A DNA stretch of 64,000 nucleotides from Amphritea atlantica (lineage in GTDB: Bacteria; Pseudomonadota; Gammaproteobacteria; Pseudomonadales; Balneatricaceae): contig NZ_FOGB01000015.1 of the NCBI RefSeq assembly GCF_900111095.1, forward strand, positions 47,727 to 111,726. The letters run 5' to 3'. The translations under genes were made by a program, and so were the position numbers. Each line of letters opens with the position of its first letter. Positions within the stretch are counted from its first letter, which is position 1. Below, piece after piece: positions 1-8,837 of the stretch. Under the pieces are notes generated by a model, which was not told the DNA's origin, did not search any database, and was given only the letters and a program-made list of their open reading frames with translations.

Positions 1-129
1 GGAATGCTGTCTGGGAGTACATTCAGGTAATAACTATTCGTTCGTTACCAGATTGCGACAGCAATCATGCAGTTGGTCATGAAGACCCGGGGAACGAGAC
101 GCACAGCGTCTCACTGAAATGGATGTAAT
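1..129. other. Non-coding left edge with a short hairpin
   Basis: No coding frame is supported here. A perfect 7-bp stem with a 3-nt loop (GAGACGC-ACA-GCGTCTC) lies at 96-112, just upstream of the DUF2726 gene. It has no U-tract, so it is not a convincing terminator. It resembles in shape, but not in flanking sequence, the CTAG hairpins found elsewhere in the window. Confidence 0.4.
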
Positions 130-702
130 ATGGATGCGCTGCTCTTCCCGCTACTGCTGTTAATTGCTGTGGTTATTCTGGCAGGTTTCCTTAAAAACCT
201 GAAAGGCACTGGTTCACCTGCTAAAGATGACAGCTCAGCATTAAGCTATCGAAAAAAAGGCCCGCTATTCACCCCTGCGGAACGCTCCTTCTACGGCGTA
301 CTGCTACAAGCCATAGACAGTGACACCTACCAGTTGTTCGGCAAAGTACGGGTCGCTGACCTACTGGAACCCCAACCCAGCCGCAACCGCAGCCAGTGGC
401 AAAAAGCCTTTAACGCGATATCTGCCAAACACTTCGACTTCGTTATCTGCAAAACCGACGACCTGACCCCCGTCGCCGCAATCGAACTCGACGATAAAAC
501 CCACAACCAGAAACACCGCCAAAAACGCGACGAACTCCTGAAAACCATCTGCAAACAAACAAACTTCCCACTCCTGCGAGTCCCCGCGCAATACGCTTAT
601 AAAACGGAAGTGTTGAAGATGATGTTGGCTAAAGAACTAGGCGGCGGTGTAGAGACGAAACAAGATGATGCTGGACTAAAAGCAGAAGGAGAGTTGGCGT
701 GA
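130..702 (+). CDS. DUF2726 domain protein with N-terminal membrane anchor
   Basis: A 190-residue protein. Residues about 4-20 form one hydrophobic segment that probably anchors it in the inner membrane, with the rest cytoplasmic. Residues about 45-165 match the DUF2726 family: a ...AAIELDDKTH... strand near residues 116-124, followed by a basic helix and a ...FPLLRVPA strand. This acidic-strand/basic-helix layout resembles PD-(D/E)XK nuclease-like folds such as DUF559 and Vsr. That link is an inference and no catalytic activity is established. The ATG at 130 has only a weak Shine-Dalgarno. Its base composition looks ordinary, in contrast to the AT-rich gene 118 bp downstream, so the two may not share an origin. 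Function unknown. Confidence 0.8.
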   Translation: MDALLFPLLLLIAVVILAGFLKNLKGTGSPAKDDSSALSYRKKGPLFTPAERSFYGVLLQAIDSDTYQLFGKVRVADLLEPQPSRNRSQWQKAFNAISAKHFDFVICKTDDLTPVAAIELDDKTHNQKHRQKRDELLKTICKQTNFPLLRVPAQYAYKTEVLKMMLAKELGGGVETKQDDAGLKAEGELA

Positions 703-820
703 CTAGTTTTATACTGACCCCATTTATCCAATTGGTGTGTCTATTTTTAAAATTCCCCATTTGTTTTGAAATTATCACACTTTTACCGGTGTAAATCTTT
801 TATTAAATATAGGGTTTTAT

Positions 821-3800
821 ATGTCTCTAATAATAGTTCATTTAAGTGATATCCATATTAAAACGGATAAAGATGGGATATTAAGCAAAGTAGAAAGCCT
901 TGCAGATGTGGTAAGAAGCTATCAGAATAAAAAAGATTCTTGTGCGATTGTTGTTTCAGGTGATATTGCATTTAGTGGAAATAAGAGTCAATATTTGTTG
1001 GCTGCATCCTTTTTTAATGGAGTTATTGATAGAACTAAAGGCTGTTTTAGTCGAGATGTGTCTTTTGTTTTCGCCCCTGGAAATCATGATTGTGATTTTT
1101 CAGATAATCCTGTTCGAGATGTTTTGATAGATAGTTTAAAGAGCCTAGAACCAGAGTCAAATGTTAAGAGCGCAATAATTGATCAGTGTATTGCTGTGCA
1201 AGATGAATACTTTAATTTTCGAGATGCTTTTCGTGATGGTTTAGTGGAAGAAAATAAGCTGTGGTCAAAATATATCTTCAATTTTGAAGGAAAGTCAGTT
1301 TGTTTTGAATCGTTAAACTTTTCATGGTCGTCTCAAATTAGTGAACAGCAGGGAGGGTTGATATATCCGCCTTCTTTGTTTAATGGTAAGGCTGAAGAGA
1401 GTTTTGATTTGCGAATCTTTGTTTTTCATCATCCGCTTAATTGGTTTAAGCAGGGACAGTACCAAAGTTTGAGGTCTAAAGTTAGAAATTTAAGCGATAT
1501 AACTTTGAGTGGTCATGAACATGTTGATAGTGTTTCTTCAACAGATGATGCGAGAGAAGGCACATCAGTATTAATTGAAGGTTGCTGTTTTCAAGAGACG
1601 GGGGATTCTAGCTTTTCTGAATTTGGAGTATTGAGTATTGATTTAAATGAATACGTTTTTTCATATGAAAAATATAGTTTTCATGATGAGAAGTATGTGA
1701 AAGTTGATACTAATTTGGCGAGGAAAATTTTTTCTAAAACCTCTGTTAATAATTCTAATAAAATTAAATTGAAAGATGAATTTATAGTTTGGCTAACTGA
1801 TCCAGGAGCTAACTTCTCACATCCTTATAAAAATAAATTATTATTGTCTGATATTTTTGTATATCCGGATATTGAAGAGTTTTCTACCTCGATAGAAAGT
1901 GAAGGCTATTTTAAATCTTCCGTATTGTTGAATTATATCGAAGAGGAGGAAAAGGTTTTTATTAAGGGGTGTGAGAAAAGTGGTAAAACTTCTTTAGTTA
2001 AGTCGCTGTATTTTTTGTTTTACGAAAATGGCTATTATCCATTATTTATTGATGCAAGCAAAATAAATAGAGTGGCATCAAAAGACCTGGGGAAACTTTA
2101 TGATGAAGTTATATCTGATCAGTATGGAATCGATTCTTCACAGGAGTATAAATCTCTTTCTAGAGAAAGTAGAGTAGTATTTATTGATGGGTTTGATAAA
2201 GCGAGGGTGTCAGATCGATATCAAATAAAAGTGCTTGAATATTTTTCTGATTTATTTGATAAGATCATAGTTACTGCAGATGATTTGATGGATGTGGGAG
2301 AAATTTTAATATCTGAGAGTACTGAGGTTTTGTCAGATTTTAAGCACTATAAAATTCGTCACTTTGGTAATAAATTAAGGTATGAGTTAATAAAGAAATG
2401 GAGATCTTTAGGTGATGACTATAATTTAAGTCAAAAGGAATTGTTGGTAAGAGTTGATTCTGCTGAAAAAACTCTTAATTCGGTTATTGGTAAGAATTTA
2501 GTTCCAAAAATCCCAATTTATATACTGACAATACTTCAAAGTTTAGAAAGTGGAAATAAATCAGATTTTCATAATGGAGGTCTGGGACACTATTATCATT
2601 ACTTAATAACTGAGGCCCTTGGGAAAGTAAAAGTCTCTTTGGAAGAACTTGATGAGTTTTTTGGATATTTAGGCCAGTTGTCTTGGTTCTTCTATAGTCA
2701 CCCTACTCCAGATTATGTTGCTCGAAGTGATATTGAAAAGTTCACAGATGTTTATTCAGAAGAATATACAAAGATTTCATGTGATGAACGAATTAGAATT
2801 TTGGTTGACGCTAGAGTTCTTATAGAAAATGGCGGCGGGCTCTCATTTTGTTATCCATATATATATTATTACTTTTTGGGGCAGTATATAGCTCAAAACA
2901 TAGTGGGTAATGAAGAAATTCAAGGTGTTGTTTCAAAATGTTGCAACCACCTTTACATGAAAGAGTATTCTAATATAATTTTATTTACAATACATCATAC
3001 TAAAGATAGAGATCTTGTATCTGATATAATTTCAAATCTTAAAAATATATTTGATGAACACTTACCAATTTCCTTTGATGGTGATACGGAATCTATTAGT
3101 AAATTTGTTGGTGATACTGCTTCAATGGTATATCAAGAATTAAATCCTGATGATGTTAGAATGGAAAAAAGTGAGTTTAAAGATAAGATAGAAGATAAAC
3201 TTGATACTCTTGATGTTAAAGAGAGGGAATGTGAGAATGAATTAGATATTTTATCAAAAATGAATAAGATGTTTAAAATTATTGATATTCTAGGGCAGAT
3301 GCTTAAAAGCTATTATGGGACTATTAGAAACTCTGATAAAAAAGATTATATGTTTGAAATTTTTAATGCGCCGCTGCGTGCTTTAAGAGATTTTTATCTA
3401 TTTTTGGAAACAAATAACGATACCTTGGTTATAGAGATAGAAGAATATTTAAGGTCCAAAAATGGAGATTTGGATCCTGCTGAACGAAAAAAATTGGCTG
3501 AGATGTTTTCTTATGAAATTGTTGGGATGGTTACGACCTCATTCATAATGAAGCCCGCTGCGTCAGTTGCTTCTACAAATCTTAGATCTGTTATTCATGA
3601 TGTTATTGATGAAAACTCGACCACAGCGTTTAAATTGATAAAAGTGGCGTCTGATTTAGAGTTACCTGGGTTAATTCCATTCGATCAAATATCAGATTTA
3701 TCAAAAAGCACAAATGGTGATATGTTTGCGAGAAGAGTTTTGCAAACAATTGTTTTGAATCATTTGTATTTGTTTAAGGTTTCTGAGCCGGATAAGCAGA

Positions 3801-3880
3801 GAGTTTGCTCTATTCTTGATATTGAAATTAAGAAGCAGAGGCAGATTGAGTTTAATAATAAAGGTTCTAAAATAAAGTGA
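821..3880 (+). CDS. Metallophosphoesterase fused to NACHT/STAND-like P-loop NTPase; candidate antiphage sensor-effector
   Basis: A 1019-residue protein. The N-terminal ~300 residues carry all the calcineurin-like phosphoesterase signatures: D10-x-H12, G47-D48, GNHD at 87-90, a His pair at 203-204 and GHEH at 231-234. A metal-dependent phosphodiesterase or nuclease activity is therefore plausible. A P-loop NTPase follows, with Walker A GCEKSGKT at 383-390 and Walker B FIDGFDK at 454-460; the DGFD form resembles NACHT proteins. An aromatic-rich helix near 675-695 resembles the winged-helix region of bacterial NACHT/STAND proteins. The remaining C-terminus is helical and unrecognised, where STAND proteins usually carry their sensor. 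The gene is strikingly AT-rich (841-900 has 18 G+C of 60), unlike its neighbours, which suggests transfer. A strong terminator follows. A role in phage defence, as for Avs and bNACHT proteins, is inferred from architecture only. Start ATG at 821 with AGGG upstream. Confidence 0.8.
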   Translation: MSLIIVHLSDIHIKTDKDGILSKVESLADVVRSYQNKKDSCAIVVSGDIAFSGNKSQYLLAASFFNGVIDRTKGCFSRDVSFVFAPGNHDCDFSDNPVRDVLIDSLKSLEPESNVKSAIIDQCIAVQDEYFNFRDAFRDGLVEENKLWSKYIFNFEGKSVCFESLNFSWSSQISEQQGGLIYPPSLFNGKAEESFDLRIFVFHHPLNWFKQGQYQSLRSKVRNLSDITLSGHEHVDSVSSTDDAREGTSVLIEGCCFQETGDSSFSEFGVLSIDLNEYVFSYEKYSFHDEKYVKVDTNLARKIFSKTSVNNSNKIKLKDEFIVWLTDPGANFSHPYKNKLLLSDIFVYPDIEEFSTSIESEGYFKSSVLLNYIEEEEKVFIKGCEKSGKTSLVKSLYFLFYENGYYPLFIDASKINRVASKDLGKLYDEVISDQYGIDSSQEYKSLSRESRVVFIDGFDKARVSDRYQIKVLEYFSDLFDKIIVTADDLMDVGEILISESTEVLSDFKHYKIRHFGNKLRYELIKKWRSLGDDYNLSQKELLVRVDSAEKTLNSVIGKNLVPKIPIYILTILQSLESGNKSDFHNGGLGHYYHYLITEALGKVKVSLEELDEFFGYLGQLSWFFYSHPTPDYVARSDIEKFTDVYSEEYTKISCDERIRILVDARVLIENGGGLSFCYPYIYYYFLGQYIAQNIVGNEEIQGVVSKCCNHLYMKEYSNIILFTIHHTKDRDLVSDIISNLKNIFDEHLPISFDGDTESISKFVGDTASMVYQELNPDDVRMEKSEFKDKIEDKLDTLDVKERECENELDILSKMNKMFKIIDILGQMLKSYYGTIRNSDKKDYMFEIFNAPLRALRDFYLFLETNNDTLVIEIEEYLRSKNGDLDPAERKKLAEMFSYEIVGMVTTSFIMKPAASVASTNLRSVIHDVIDENSTTAFKLIKVASDLELPGLIPFDQISDLSKSTNGDMFARRVLQTIVLNHLYLFKVSEPDKQRVCSILDIEIKKQRQIEFNNKGSKIK

Positions 3881-3964
3881 TATCTGTAATTTAAATGTTG
3901 ATTTTATTTGGTTGGATAGTAAAAAAAGTTTGATAATAAATTCTGATTGAGCTTGAATAAATAC

Positions 3965-3994
3965 AAAAAGCCCAGCATCACTGCTCGGCTTTTT
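3965..3994 (+). terminator. Rho-independent terminator after the phosphoesterase-NACHT gene
   Basis: The stem AAAAAGCC...AGCA / TGCT...GGCTTTTT is followed by a T-rich run. The flanking A- and T-tracts would let it work in both directions, so it may also insulate the convergent valS gene. Confidence 0.8.
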
Positions 3995-4001
3995 GCTTTT
4001 T

Positions 4002-4063
4002 CTAGCTACTAGCAAGCGGCGGAGCCGCGTCTAGCGAGTCGCGGAGCGACGTTCTAGCTACTT
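4002..4063. repeat. CTAG-framed hairpin repeat (right half-element)
   Basis: Two consecutive units: CTAGCAA-GCGGC-gga-GCCGC-GTCTAG and CTAGCGA-GTCGC-gga-GCGAC-GTTCTAG, ending in GCTACTT. It is preceded by a CTTTTT edge, as in the other right-hand halves (13141, 63701). No matching left half is visible before 4000, so this is a solo or truncated copy lying between the AT-rich gene and valS. Confidence 0.75.
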
Positions 4064-4093
4064 AAAATAGAATCCTCAGAGGGATTCTATTTT
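4064..4093 (-). terminator. Perfect hairpin overlapping the valS stop codon
   Basis: A perfect 12-bp stem (AAAATAGAATCC / GGATTCTATTTT) has the valS stop codon in its 6-nt loop. On the minus strand the stem itself ends in TTTT, so it could terminate valS transcription, although the U-run is short. Confidence 0.55.
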
Positions 4094-6937
4094 TCCATAC
4101 TGCTCACTCAACTGCCCCAGCGAAGCCTTATACTCCGCCAGCTTCTCCCGCTCTTTAGCAACAACCGCCTCCGGCGCATTAGCCACAAACTTGTCGTTGC
4201 TCAGTTTACCTGCCAGACGTCCGGCTTCTTTCTCCAGCTTGTCCATCTCTTTCTTCAGACGGGCCAGTTCGGCGTCTTTGTCGATCAGGCCAGCCATCGG
4301 TACCAGGACCTGCATATCGCCAACCAGCTGTACCGCTGACATCGGTTCTTCATCGCCCGGGTTGAGCCAGGTGACGGAAGCCAGTGAGGCGAGTTTGGCG
4401 AGGAAGGCTTTGTTGGCTTCGAGACGGGTTTTATCGTCGGCGCTGCCGTTTTTGATCAGGATATCCAACCCTTTGGCGGGTGAGATGCCCATCTCGCCAC
4501 GGATGTTACGGACGCCGGTGATAACGCCTTTCAGCCAGTTGATATCGGCTTCAGCGGCGGCATCATGTTTCGCTTCATTGGCAACCGGGTAGGGTTGCAG
4601 CATGATGGTCTCACCGTCGACACCGGCCACTCCTTTAATGGACTGCCAGATCTCTTCGGTGATGTATGGCATGATCGGGTGGGTCAGGCGCAGGATCACT
4701 TCCAGTACCCGTACCAGGGTGCGGCGGGTGCCACGCTTGGCTTCCGCTGAGGCGTTGTCATCCCACAATACCGGTTTGGACAGTTCCAGATACCAGCCAC
4801 AGTATTCGTTCCAGATGAAGTCATACAGGGTCTGGGACGCCAGATCGAAACGGTATTCGTCCAGGTGTTTGGTCACTTCGGCTTCGACTTTCTGCAGCTC
4901 GCTGGCGATCCAGCGATCGGCCAGAGATAGCTCGATTTCACTATCTGATGCGAGTTGACCGCAGTCTTCACCCTCGGTGTTCATCTGCACATAACGGGCA
5001 GCGTTCCAGAGTTTGTTACAGAAGTTGCGGTAACCTTCCAGACGCTTCACATCCCAGTTGATGTCGCGGCCGGTGGAGGCCAGCGCCGCCAGGGTGAATC
5101 GCATCGCATCGGTACCGTGGGCCGCGATTCCCTCAGGAAACTGCTTTTCGGTCCGCTTGGCGATCTTCTCCGCCAGTTGTGGCTGCATCATATTACCGGT
5201 ACGTTTCTCCAGCAGTTCTGGCAGGCTGATACCGTCGATCATATCCAGCGGATCAAGCACGTTACCCTTGGACTTGGACATCTTGTCGCCGTTTTCATCC
5301 CGGATCAGACCGGTGACATAAACGGTTTTGAACGGTACCTGGGGCTTGTCGTTTTCATCTTTGATCAGATGCATGGTCATCATCATCATCCGGGCAACCC
5401 AGAAGAAGATGATATCGAAGCCGGTCACCAGCACATCGGTGGGGTGGAACGTCTGCAGACGCTCGGTATTTTCCGGCCAGCCCAGGGTGCCGAAGGTCCA
5501 CAGACCGGAGCTGAACCAGGTGTCCAGTACGTCATCGTCCTGACGCAGCTCTGTTTCCAGATCCAGGCCATATTTTTCCCGTGCAGCATCGGCATCTTTG
5601 GCGACGTAGACATTGCCTTCGTTATCGTAGAATGCCGGAATCCGGTGGCCCCACCACAGCTGACGGGAGATACACCAGTCCTGAATATCCCGCATCCAGG
5701 CGAAGAACATGTTTTCGTACTGCTTCGGTACAAACTTGATATCACCGTTTTCAACCGCTTCAACGGCAGGGCCGGAGAGGGTCTTGGCATCGGCAAACCA
5801 CTGGTCGGTGAGCATCGGTTCGATCACCACACCGCCACGGTCACCGTAGGGGATGGTCATTGCGTTTTCTTCGATCTTCACCAGCAGACCGGCGGCTTCC
5901 ATATCGGCAACGATCTCGCGACGGGCGGCGAAACGCTCCATGCCACGGTATTTTTCCGGCAGGGTTTTGTCGATCTCGTGGTTTTCGCTGCCATCGGTAT
6001 TGAAGGTCTCGGCCTCATCACGGATATCGCCGTTGAGGGTAAGGATGTTGATCATCGGCAGCTTGCAGCGCTTGCCTACTTCATTATCGTTGAAGTCGTG
6101 GGCCGGGGTGATCTTCACACAACCGGAACCTTTCTCCATATCGGCGTGTTCATCGCCGACAATGGGGATGCGACGGTTAACCAGCGGCAGGATGATCTCT
6201 TTGCCGATCAGGTCTTTAAAGCGCTCATCATCCGGGTTAACGGCGACACCGGTATCACCCAGCATGGTTTCCGGACGGGTGGTACCCACCACCAGATAGT
6301 CATCACCGGCAGCGGTTTTAACACCATCCGCCAGCGGGTAACGCAGATACCACATCTTACCTTTCACTTCGCGGTTCTCCACTTCCAGATCGGAGATCGC
6401 GGTGTGCAGTTTCGGGTCCCAGTTGACCAGACGTTTGCCACGGTAGATCAGGCCTTCGTCATACAGGCGGATAAACACTTCCTGCACGGCGTTGTAGAAG
6501 CCGGAGTCCATGGTGAAACGTTCGCTTGGCCAGTCAACGGAGTCACCCAGACGGCGCATCTGGTTGGTGATCATGCCACCGGATTCCGCTTTCCACTCCC
6601 AGATCTTTTCGATAAAGGCATCGCGGCCGAGATCGTGGCGGGTTTTCTGCTCTTCGGCGGCCAGCTTACGTTCAACCACCATCTGGGTGGCGATACCGGC
6701 GTGGTCAGTACCGACCTGCCACAGTGTGTTCTTACCCTTCATCCGCTGATAACGGATCAGCGCATCCATGATGGTGTGCTGGAAAGCATGACCCATATGC
6801 AGACTGCCGGTGACATTCGGCGGCGGGATCATAATGCTGTAGGCCTCGCCTTCACCGGAGGGGGCAAAGTAACCTTTCTCTTCCCAGGTTTTGTACCAGG
6901 ATTTCTCGATCTCGTGCGGCTGGTAAGTGGTATCCAT
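4076..6937 (-). CDS. valS: Valyl-tRNA synthetase
   Basis: A 953-residue class Ia aminoacyl-tRNA synthetase that charges tRNA-Val and edits misactivated threonine. The HIGH-type signature ([14 protein letters not shown]) lies at about residues 38-51 and the KMSKS loop ([14 protein letters not shown]) near 550. The ~65-residue C-terminal segment, rich in Lys, Glu and Leu, is the ValRS coiled coil that contacts tRNA. Length matches the E. coli enzyme. In E. coli it is directly downstream of holC in the pepA-holC-valS order. Here the order and strand are kept, but about 1.5 kb of repeats and a small gene lie between holC and valS, so valS probably needs its own promoter. Its stop codon sits in a perfect hairpin. 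Confidence 0.98.
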   Translation of the reverse strand: MDTTYQPHEIEKSWYKTWEEKGYFAPSGEGEAYSIMIPPPNVTGSLHMGHAFQHTIMDALIRYQRMKGKNTLWQVGTDHAGIATQMVVERKLAAEEQKTRHDLGRDAFIEKIWEWKAESGGMITNQMRRLGDSVDWPSERFTMDSGFYNAVQEVFIRLYDEGLIYRGKRLVNWDPKLHTAISDLEVENREVKGKMWYLRYPLADGVKTAAGDDYLVVGTTRPETMLGDTGVAVNPDDERFKDLIGKEIILPLVNRRIPIVGDEHADMEKGSGCVKITPAHDFNDNEVGKRCKLPMINILTLNGDIRDEAETFNTDGSENHEIDKTLPEKYRGMERFAARREIVADMEAAGLLVKIEENAMTIPYGDRGGVVIEPMLTDQWFADAKTLSGPAVEAVENGDIKFVPKQYENMFFAWMRDIQDWCISRQLWWGHRIPAFYDNEGNVYVAKDADAAREKYGLDLETELRQDDDVLDTWFSSGLWTFGTLGWPENTERLQTFHPTDVLVTGFDIIFFWVARMMMMTMHLIKDENDKPQVPFKTVYVTGLIRDENGDKMSKSKGNVLDPLDMIDGISLPELLEKRTGNMMQPQLAEKIAKRTEKQFPEGIAAHGTDAMRFTLAALASTGRDINWDVKRLEGYRNFCNKLWNAARYVQMNTEGEDCGQLASDSEIELSLADRWIASELQKVEAEVTKHLDEYRFDLASQTLYDFIWNEYCGWYLELSKPVLWDDNASAEAKRGTRRTLVRVLEVILRLTHPIMPYITEEIWQSIKGVAGVDGETIMLQPYPVANEAKHDAAAEADINWLKGVITGVRNIRGEMGISPAKGLDILIKNGSADDKTRLEANKAFLAKLASLASVTWLNPGDEEPMSAVQLVGDMQVLVPMAGLIDKDAELARLKKEMDKLEKEAGRLAGKLSNDKFVANAPEAVVAKEREKLAEYKASLGQLSEQYGKIESL

Positions 6938-7007
6938 TAAATGACCGTGCTCTCAAGGCTTGAATTAGTGCAAAAAAATAGTCGCATATTATAGCGCCGG
7001 GGGGCTT
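6938..7007. promoter_or_regulatory. valS leader with TATAAT-like box
   Basis: On the minus strand a TATAAT hexamer lies at 6989-6994, about 50 bp upstream of the valS ATG. No good -35 element sits at standard spacing, because the CTAG repeat begins there. It is a tentative -10 element for valS, which has been separated from the pepA-holC promoter. Confidence 0.3.
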
Positions 7008-7465
7008 AAGTAGCTAGAACGGAAACTTCGTTTCCTGCTAGGAGTTAGGTACTTGCAAAAAACGCGAGAGTGGCTAGAACGGAAACTTCGTTTCCTGCTA
7101 GTGGTTAGACGCGACTGCGTCGCTTGCTAGGAAGAGCTAAGATTAAAAGCTTCTGGTGAATTGGCCGGGTATGGGTTTTATCTTTTTCTAGCAAGCGCAG
7201 CGTTCTAGCGACTAGCAGTCGCGCAGCGACGTTCTAAGGATCGGCCGCTAGACGTGCTTCGCACTTGCTAGAGGCTCGCACAAAACGCGAGAGTAGCTAG
7301 AACGGAAACGTTGTTTCCTGCTAGGAGTTAGACGCGACTGCGTCGCTTGCTAGGAAAAGCTAAGATTAAAAGCTTCTGGTGAATTGGCCGGGTGTGGGTT
7401 TTATCTTTTTCTAGCAAGCGCAGCGTTCTAGCGACTAGCAGTCGCGCAGCGACGTTCTAGCCACT
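7008..7465. repeat. CTAG hairpin composite repeat, two tandem copies
   Basis: This fills most of the 610-bp gap between valS and the next gene. The segment at 7063-7236 recurs at 7286-7459 (offset 223, no indels seen). Each copy reads: CTAGAAC-GGAAAC-loop-GTTTCC-TGCTAG, then TTAGAC-GCGAC-tgc-GTCGC-TTGCTAG, a ~60-bp core beginning AAAAGCTAAGATTAAAAGC and ending TATCTTTTTCTAG, then right-facing units including CTAGCA-GTCGC-gca-GCGAC-GTTCTA. Between the copies is another unit, CTAGAC-GTGC-ttc-GCAC-TTGCTAG. The left outer edge is AAGTAGCTAGAAC (7008-7020) and the right outer edge GTTCTAGCCACTT (7454-7466), so the ends form inverted repeats. No coding frame is supported. Confidence 0.85.
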
Positions 7466-7547
7466 TAATTACCGAATGGGATTCCCATTGTGAACTGCGT
7501 GTTTTTTTGAACTAGACTCATTGCCAGAAACAACAAAAGGAATTGTT

Positions 7548-7889
7548 ATGAGTTATGAAGACCTGGATGTATGGAAGCGTGCTTGTCGATTGAGTTGTGA
7601 GGTGTATACCGTTCTTTCCCGCTGCCGGGATTTTGGTTTCAGGGATCAGATAACCCGCAGTAGTTTGTCGATACCCAGTAATATCGCTGAGGGGTTTGAG
7701 CGGGGATCACTCAAGGAGAAGCGGCAATTTCTCTACTATGCCAAGGGTTCGCTCGCTGAGCTGAAAACCCAGGTTTATATCGGTCAGCGAATTGGTTACA
7801 TCCATACGGAGCGAGGCTGTGACTGGCGAAAGGAGCTGGATGAGATTCAGAAAATGCTGGCCACACTGATTAAATCAACGGAGCCCTGA
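7548..7889 (+). CDS. Four-helix bundle protein (S23/IVP family)
   Basis: About 113 residues from the ATG at 7548, chosen because AAAAGG lies 7 bp upstream and MSYEDLDVWKRA is the typical family start; an in-frame TTG at 7521 is less likely. It matches the S23 ribosomal / 23S rRNA intervening-sequence protein family: the DLDVWKRA opening helix, DQITRSSLSIPSNIAEGFER in the middle, and a C-terminal helical hairpin. Family members form pentameric helical barrels with a basic surface and occur in 23S rRNA intervening sequences, as stand-alone genes, and as relatives of the Avd accessory proteins of diversity-generating retroelements. Their biochemical role is unclear. Here the gene is stand-alone, on the opposite strand to valS/holC, and boxed in on both sides by CTAG repeats, which suggests it entered with them or is carried by them. 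Confidence 0.85.
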   Translation: MSYEDLDVWKRACRLSCEVYTVLSRCRDFGFRDQITRSSLSIPSNIAEGFERGSLKEKRQFLYYAKGSLAELKTQVYIGQRIGYIHTERGCDWRKELDEIQKMLATLIKSTEP

Positions 7890-8156
7890 GCGCGGTTGCT
7901 TTTTTTAGCTGCTGGCAAACTACGTTATGACGCGCAGAAGCTAGACGTGCTGCGCACTTGCTAGTGGTTAGGTACTCGCAAAAAAACGCGAGAGTGGCTA
8001 GAACGGAAACTTCGTTTCCTGCTAGTGGTTAGACGCGACTGCGTCGCTTGCTAGGAAAAGCGAAGATTAAAAGCTTCTGGTGAATTGGCCGGGTGTGGGT
8101 TATATCTTTTTCTAGCGTCTAGCTGCTCTGGCGTTTTATGTGAGCTCTGCTTTTTT

Positions 8157-8182
8157 ATCGCCGCGAGGGAGCGCCTCCTACG
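8157..8182 (-). repeat. REP-like sequence
   Basis: On the minus strand it reads GTAGGAGGCGCTCCCTCGC followed by GGCGA. This is the GTAGGAGC...GCGA form of Pseudomonas-type REP elements, with an internal imperfect palindrome. It lies inside the CTAG repeat block. Confidence 0.55.
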
Positions 8183-8289
8183 AACACGTATTACGAGCCA
8201 TAGCGAGATTTTGCTTTTTCTAGTGACTAGCAAGCGACGAAGGAGCGTCTAACAAGTCGCGCAGCGACGTCTTGCCTCTGCTTGTTAAA

Positions 8290-8312
8290 TCGCTGCAGGA
8301 TGCAGCTCCTAC
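8290..8312 (-). repeat. REP-like sequence
   Basis: On the minus strand it reads GTAGGAGCTGCATCCTGCAG followed by CGA, with a palindromic CTGCA-TCC-TGCAG centre. It is in the same orientation as the REP-like copy at 8157 and within the same repeat block. Confidence 0.55.
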
Positions 8313-8402
8313 ATAAGAGTTTTAAAACCGCAGTGAGTGTTGTTGCTTTTTCTAGCGACTAGCAAGCGACGAAGGAGCGTCTAACAAGTCACGCAGTGAC
8401 GT

Positions 8403-8837
8403 CTAGCTACTGCTCTTACGCATATCATGCATCTTCGGTGTGATGCCGTTGTTTTTGTAGAGGGCGAAGTTTTTCCGGGTGGCGGCGAGGATGTCGGGTT
8501 GCTGAATAACGATCTCGAGGATGCGGTCGAATTTCAGGGTTTCTTCTGAGGCATCCAGCGCCAGGTTGATGTAGACATCGCGGTGTTGCGGTAGCTGATC
8601 GCCCCAGCCGATCTGCACCGGGGCGTCGGGTTTGCTGTTGAGCAGGCCGTGGGGGATGAAGGCGTCGGCGCGATAATCCCACAATAGCTGATCCAGACGT
8701 TCCGCCTCGGTTTCACCGGCGACGTGGATATAGGCGTTGAGGCCGTGGCCCAGCACTTTATCCGCCAGACGGCAGAGAAAGGCGGTGCGACTCTCCGGGT
8801 CGGCATCCGGCAAAACATAGAAATCAGCCTGGCTCAT
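8403..8837 (-). CDS. holC: DNA polymerase III chi subunit
   Basis: About 144 residues from the ATG at 8837 (MSQADFYVLP); the longer in-frame start at 8867 adds ten residues untypical of the family. HolC links the clamp-loader complex (through HolD) to single-stranded DNA-binding protein at the replication fork. Visible family features are the N-terminal ADFYVL strand, the LLWDYRADAFIPHGL region and the ILEIV helix near the C-terminus. It lies downstream of pepA on the same strand, as in E. coli. The C-terminal ...SSS-stop is encoded by the edge of the CTAG repeat: the TAG stop is the tetranucleotide CTAG at 8403-8406, so the repeat has reset the end of the protein. Confidence 0.93.
   Translation of the reverse strand: MSQADFYVLPDADPESRTAFLCRLADKVLGHGLNAYIHVAGETEAERLDQLLWDYRADAFIPHGLLNSKPDAPVQIGWGDQLPQHRDVYINLALDASEETLKFDRILEIVIQQPDILAATRKNFALYKNNGITPKMHDMRKSSS

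Larger units (their letters stand above)
7890..8407. repeat. CTAG hairpin repeat block (third core copy plus a 61-bp direct repeat)
   Basis: This fills the 513-bp gap between the four-helix-bundle gene and holC. A third copy of the 7063-type element runs from 7987 to 8115 and then diverges. It is preceded by the unit CTAGAC-GTGC-tgc-GCAC-TTGCTAG at 7941-7964. Two copies of a ~61-bp right-hand module lie at 8212-8273 and 8345-8405. In the first, the last hairpin is GTCGC-gca-GCGAC; in the second it is GTCAC-gca-GTGAC, a compensatory base-pair change. Two REP-like sequences are embedded. The final CTAG supplies the holC stop codon. Confidence 0.8.

Noticed and set aside
3701..4015. 104-residue minus-strand frame across the end of the AT-rich gene
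   Set aside because: It runs through the terminator and into the CTAG repeat, with no start signal or similarity.
4955..6940. A 661-residue open frame on the plus strand opposite valS
   Set aside because: It is antisense to a clearly conserved valS, has no recognisable domain, and its composition mirrors the codons of the opposite strand.
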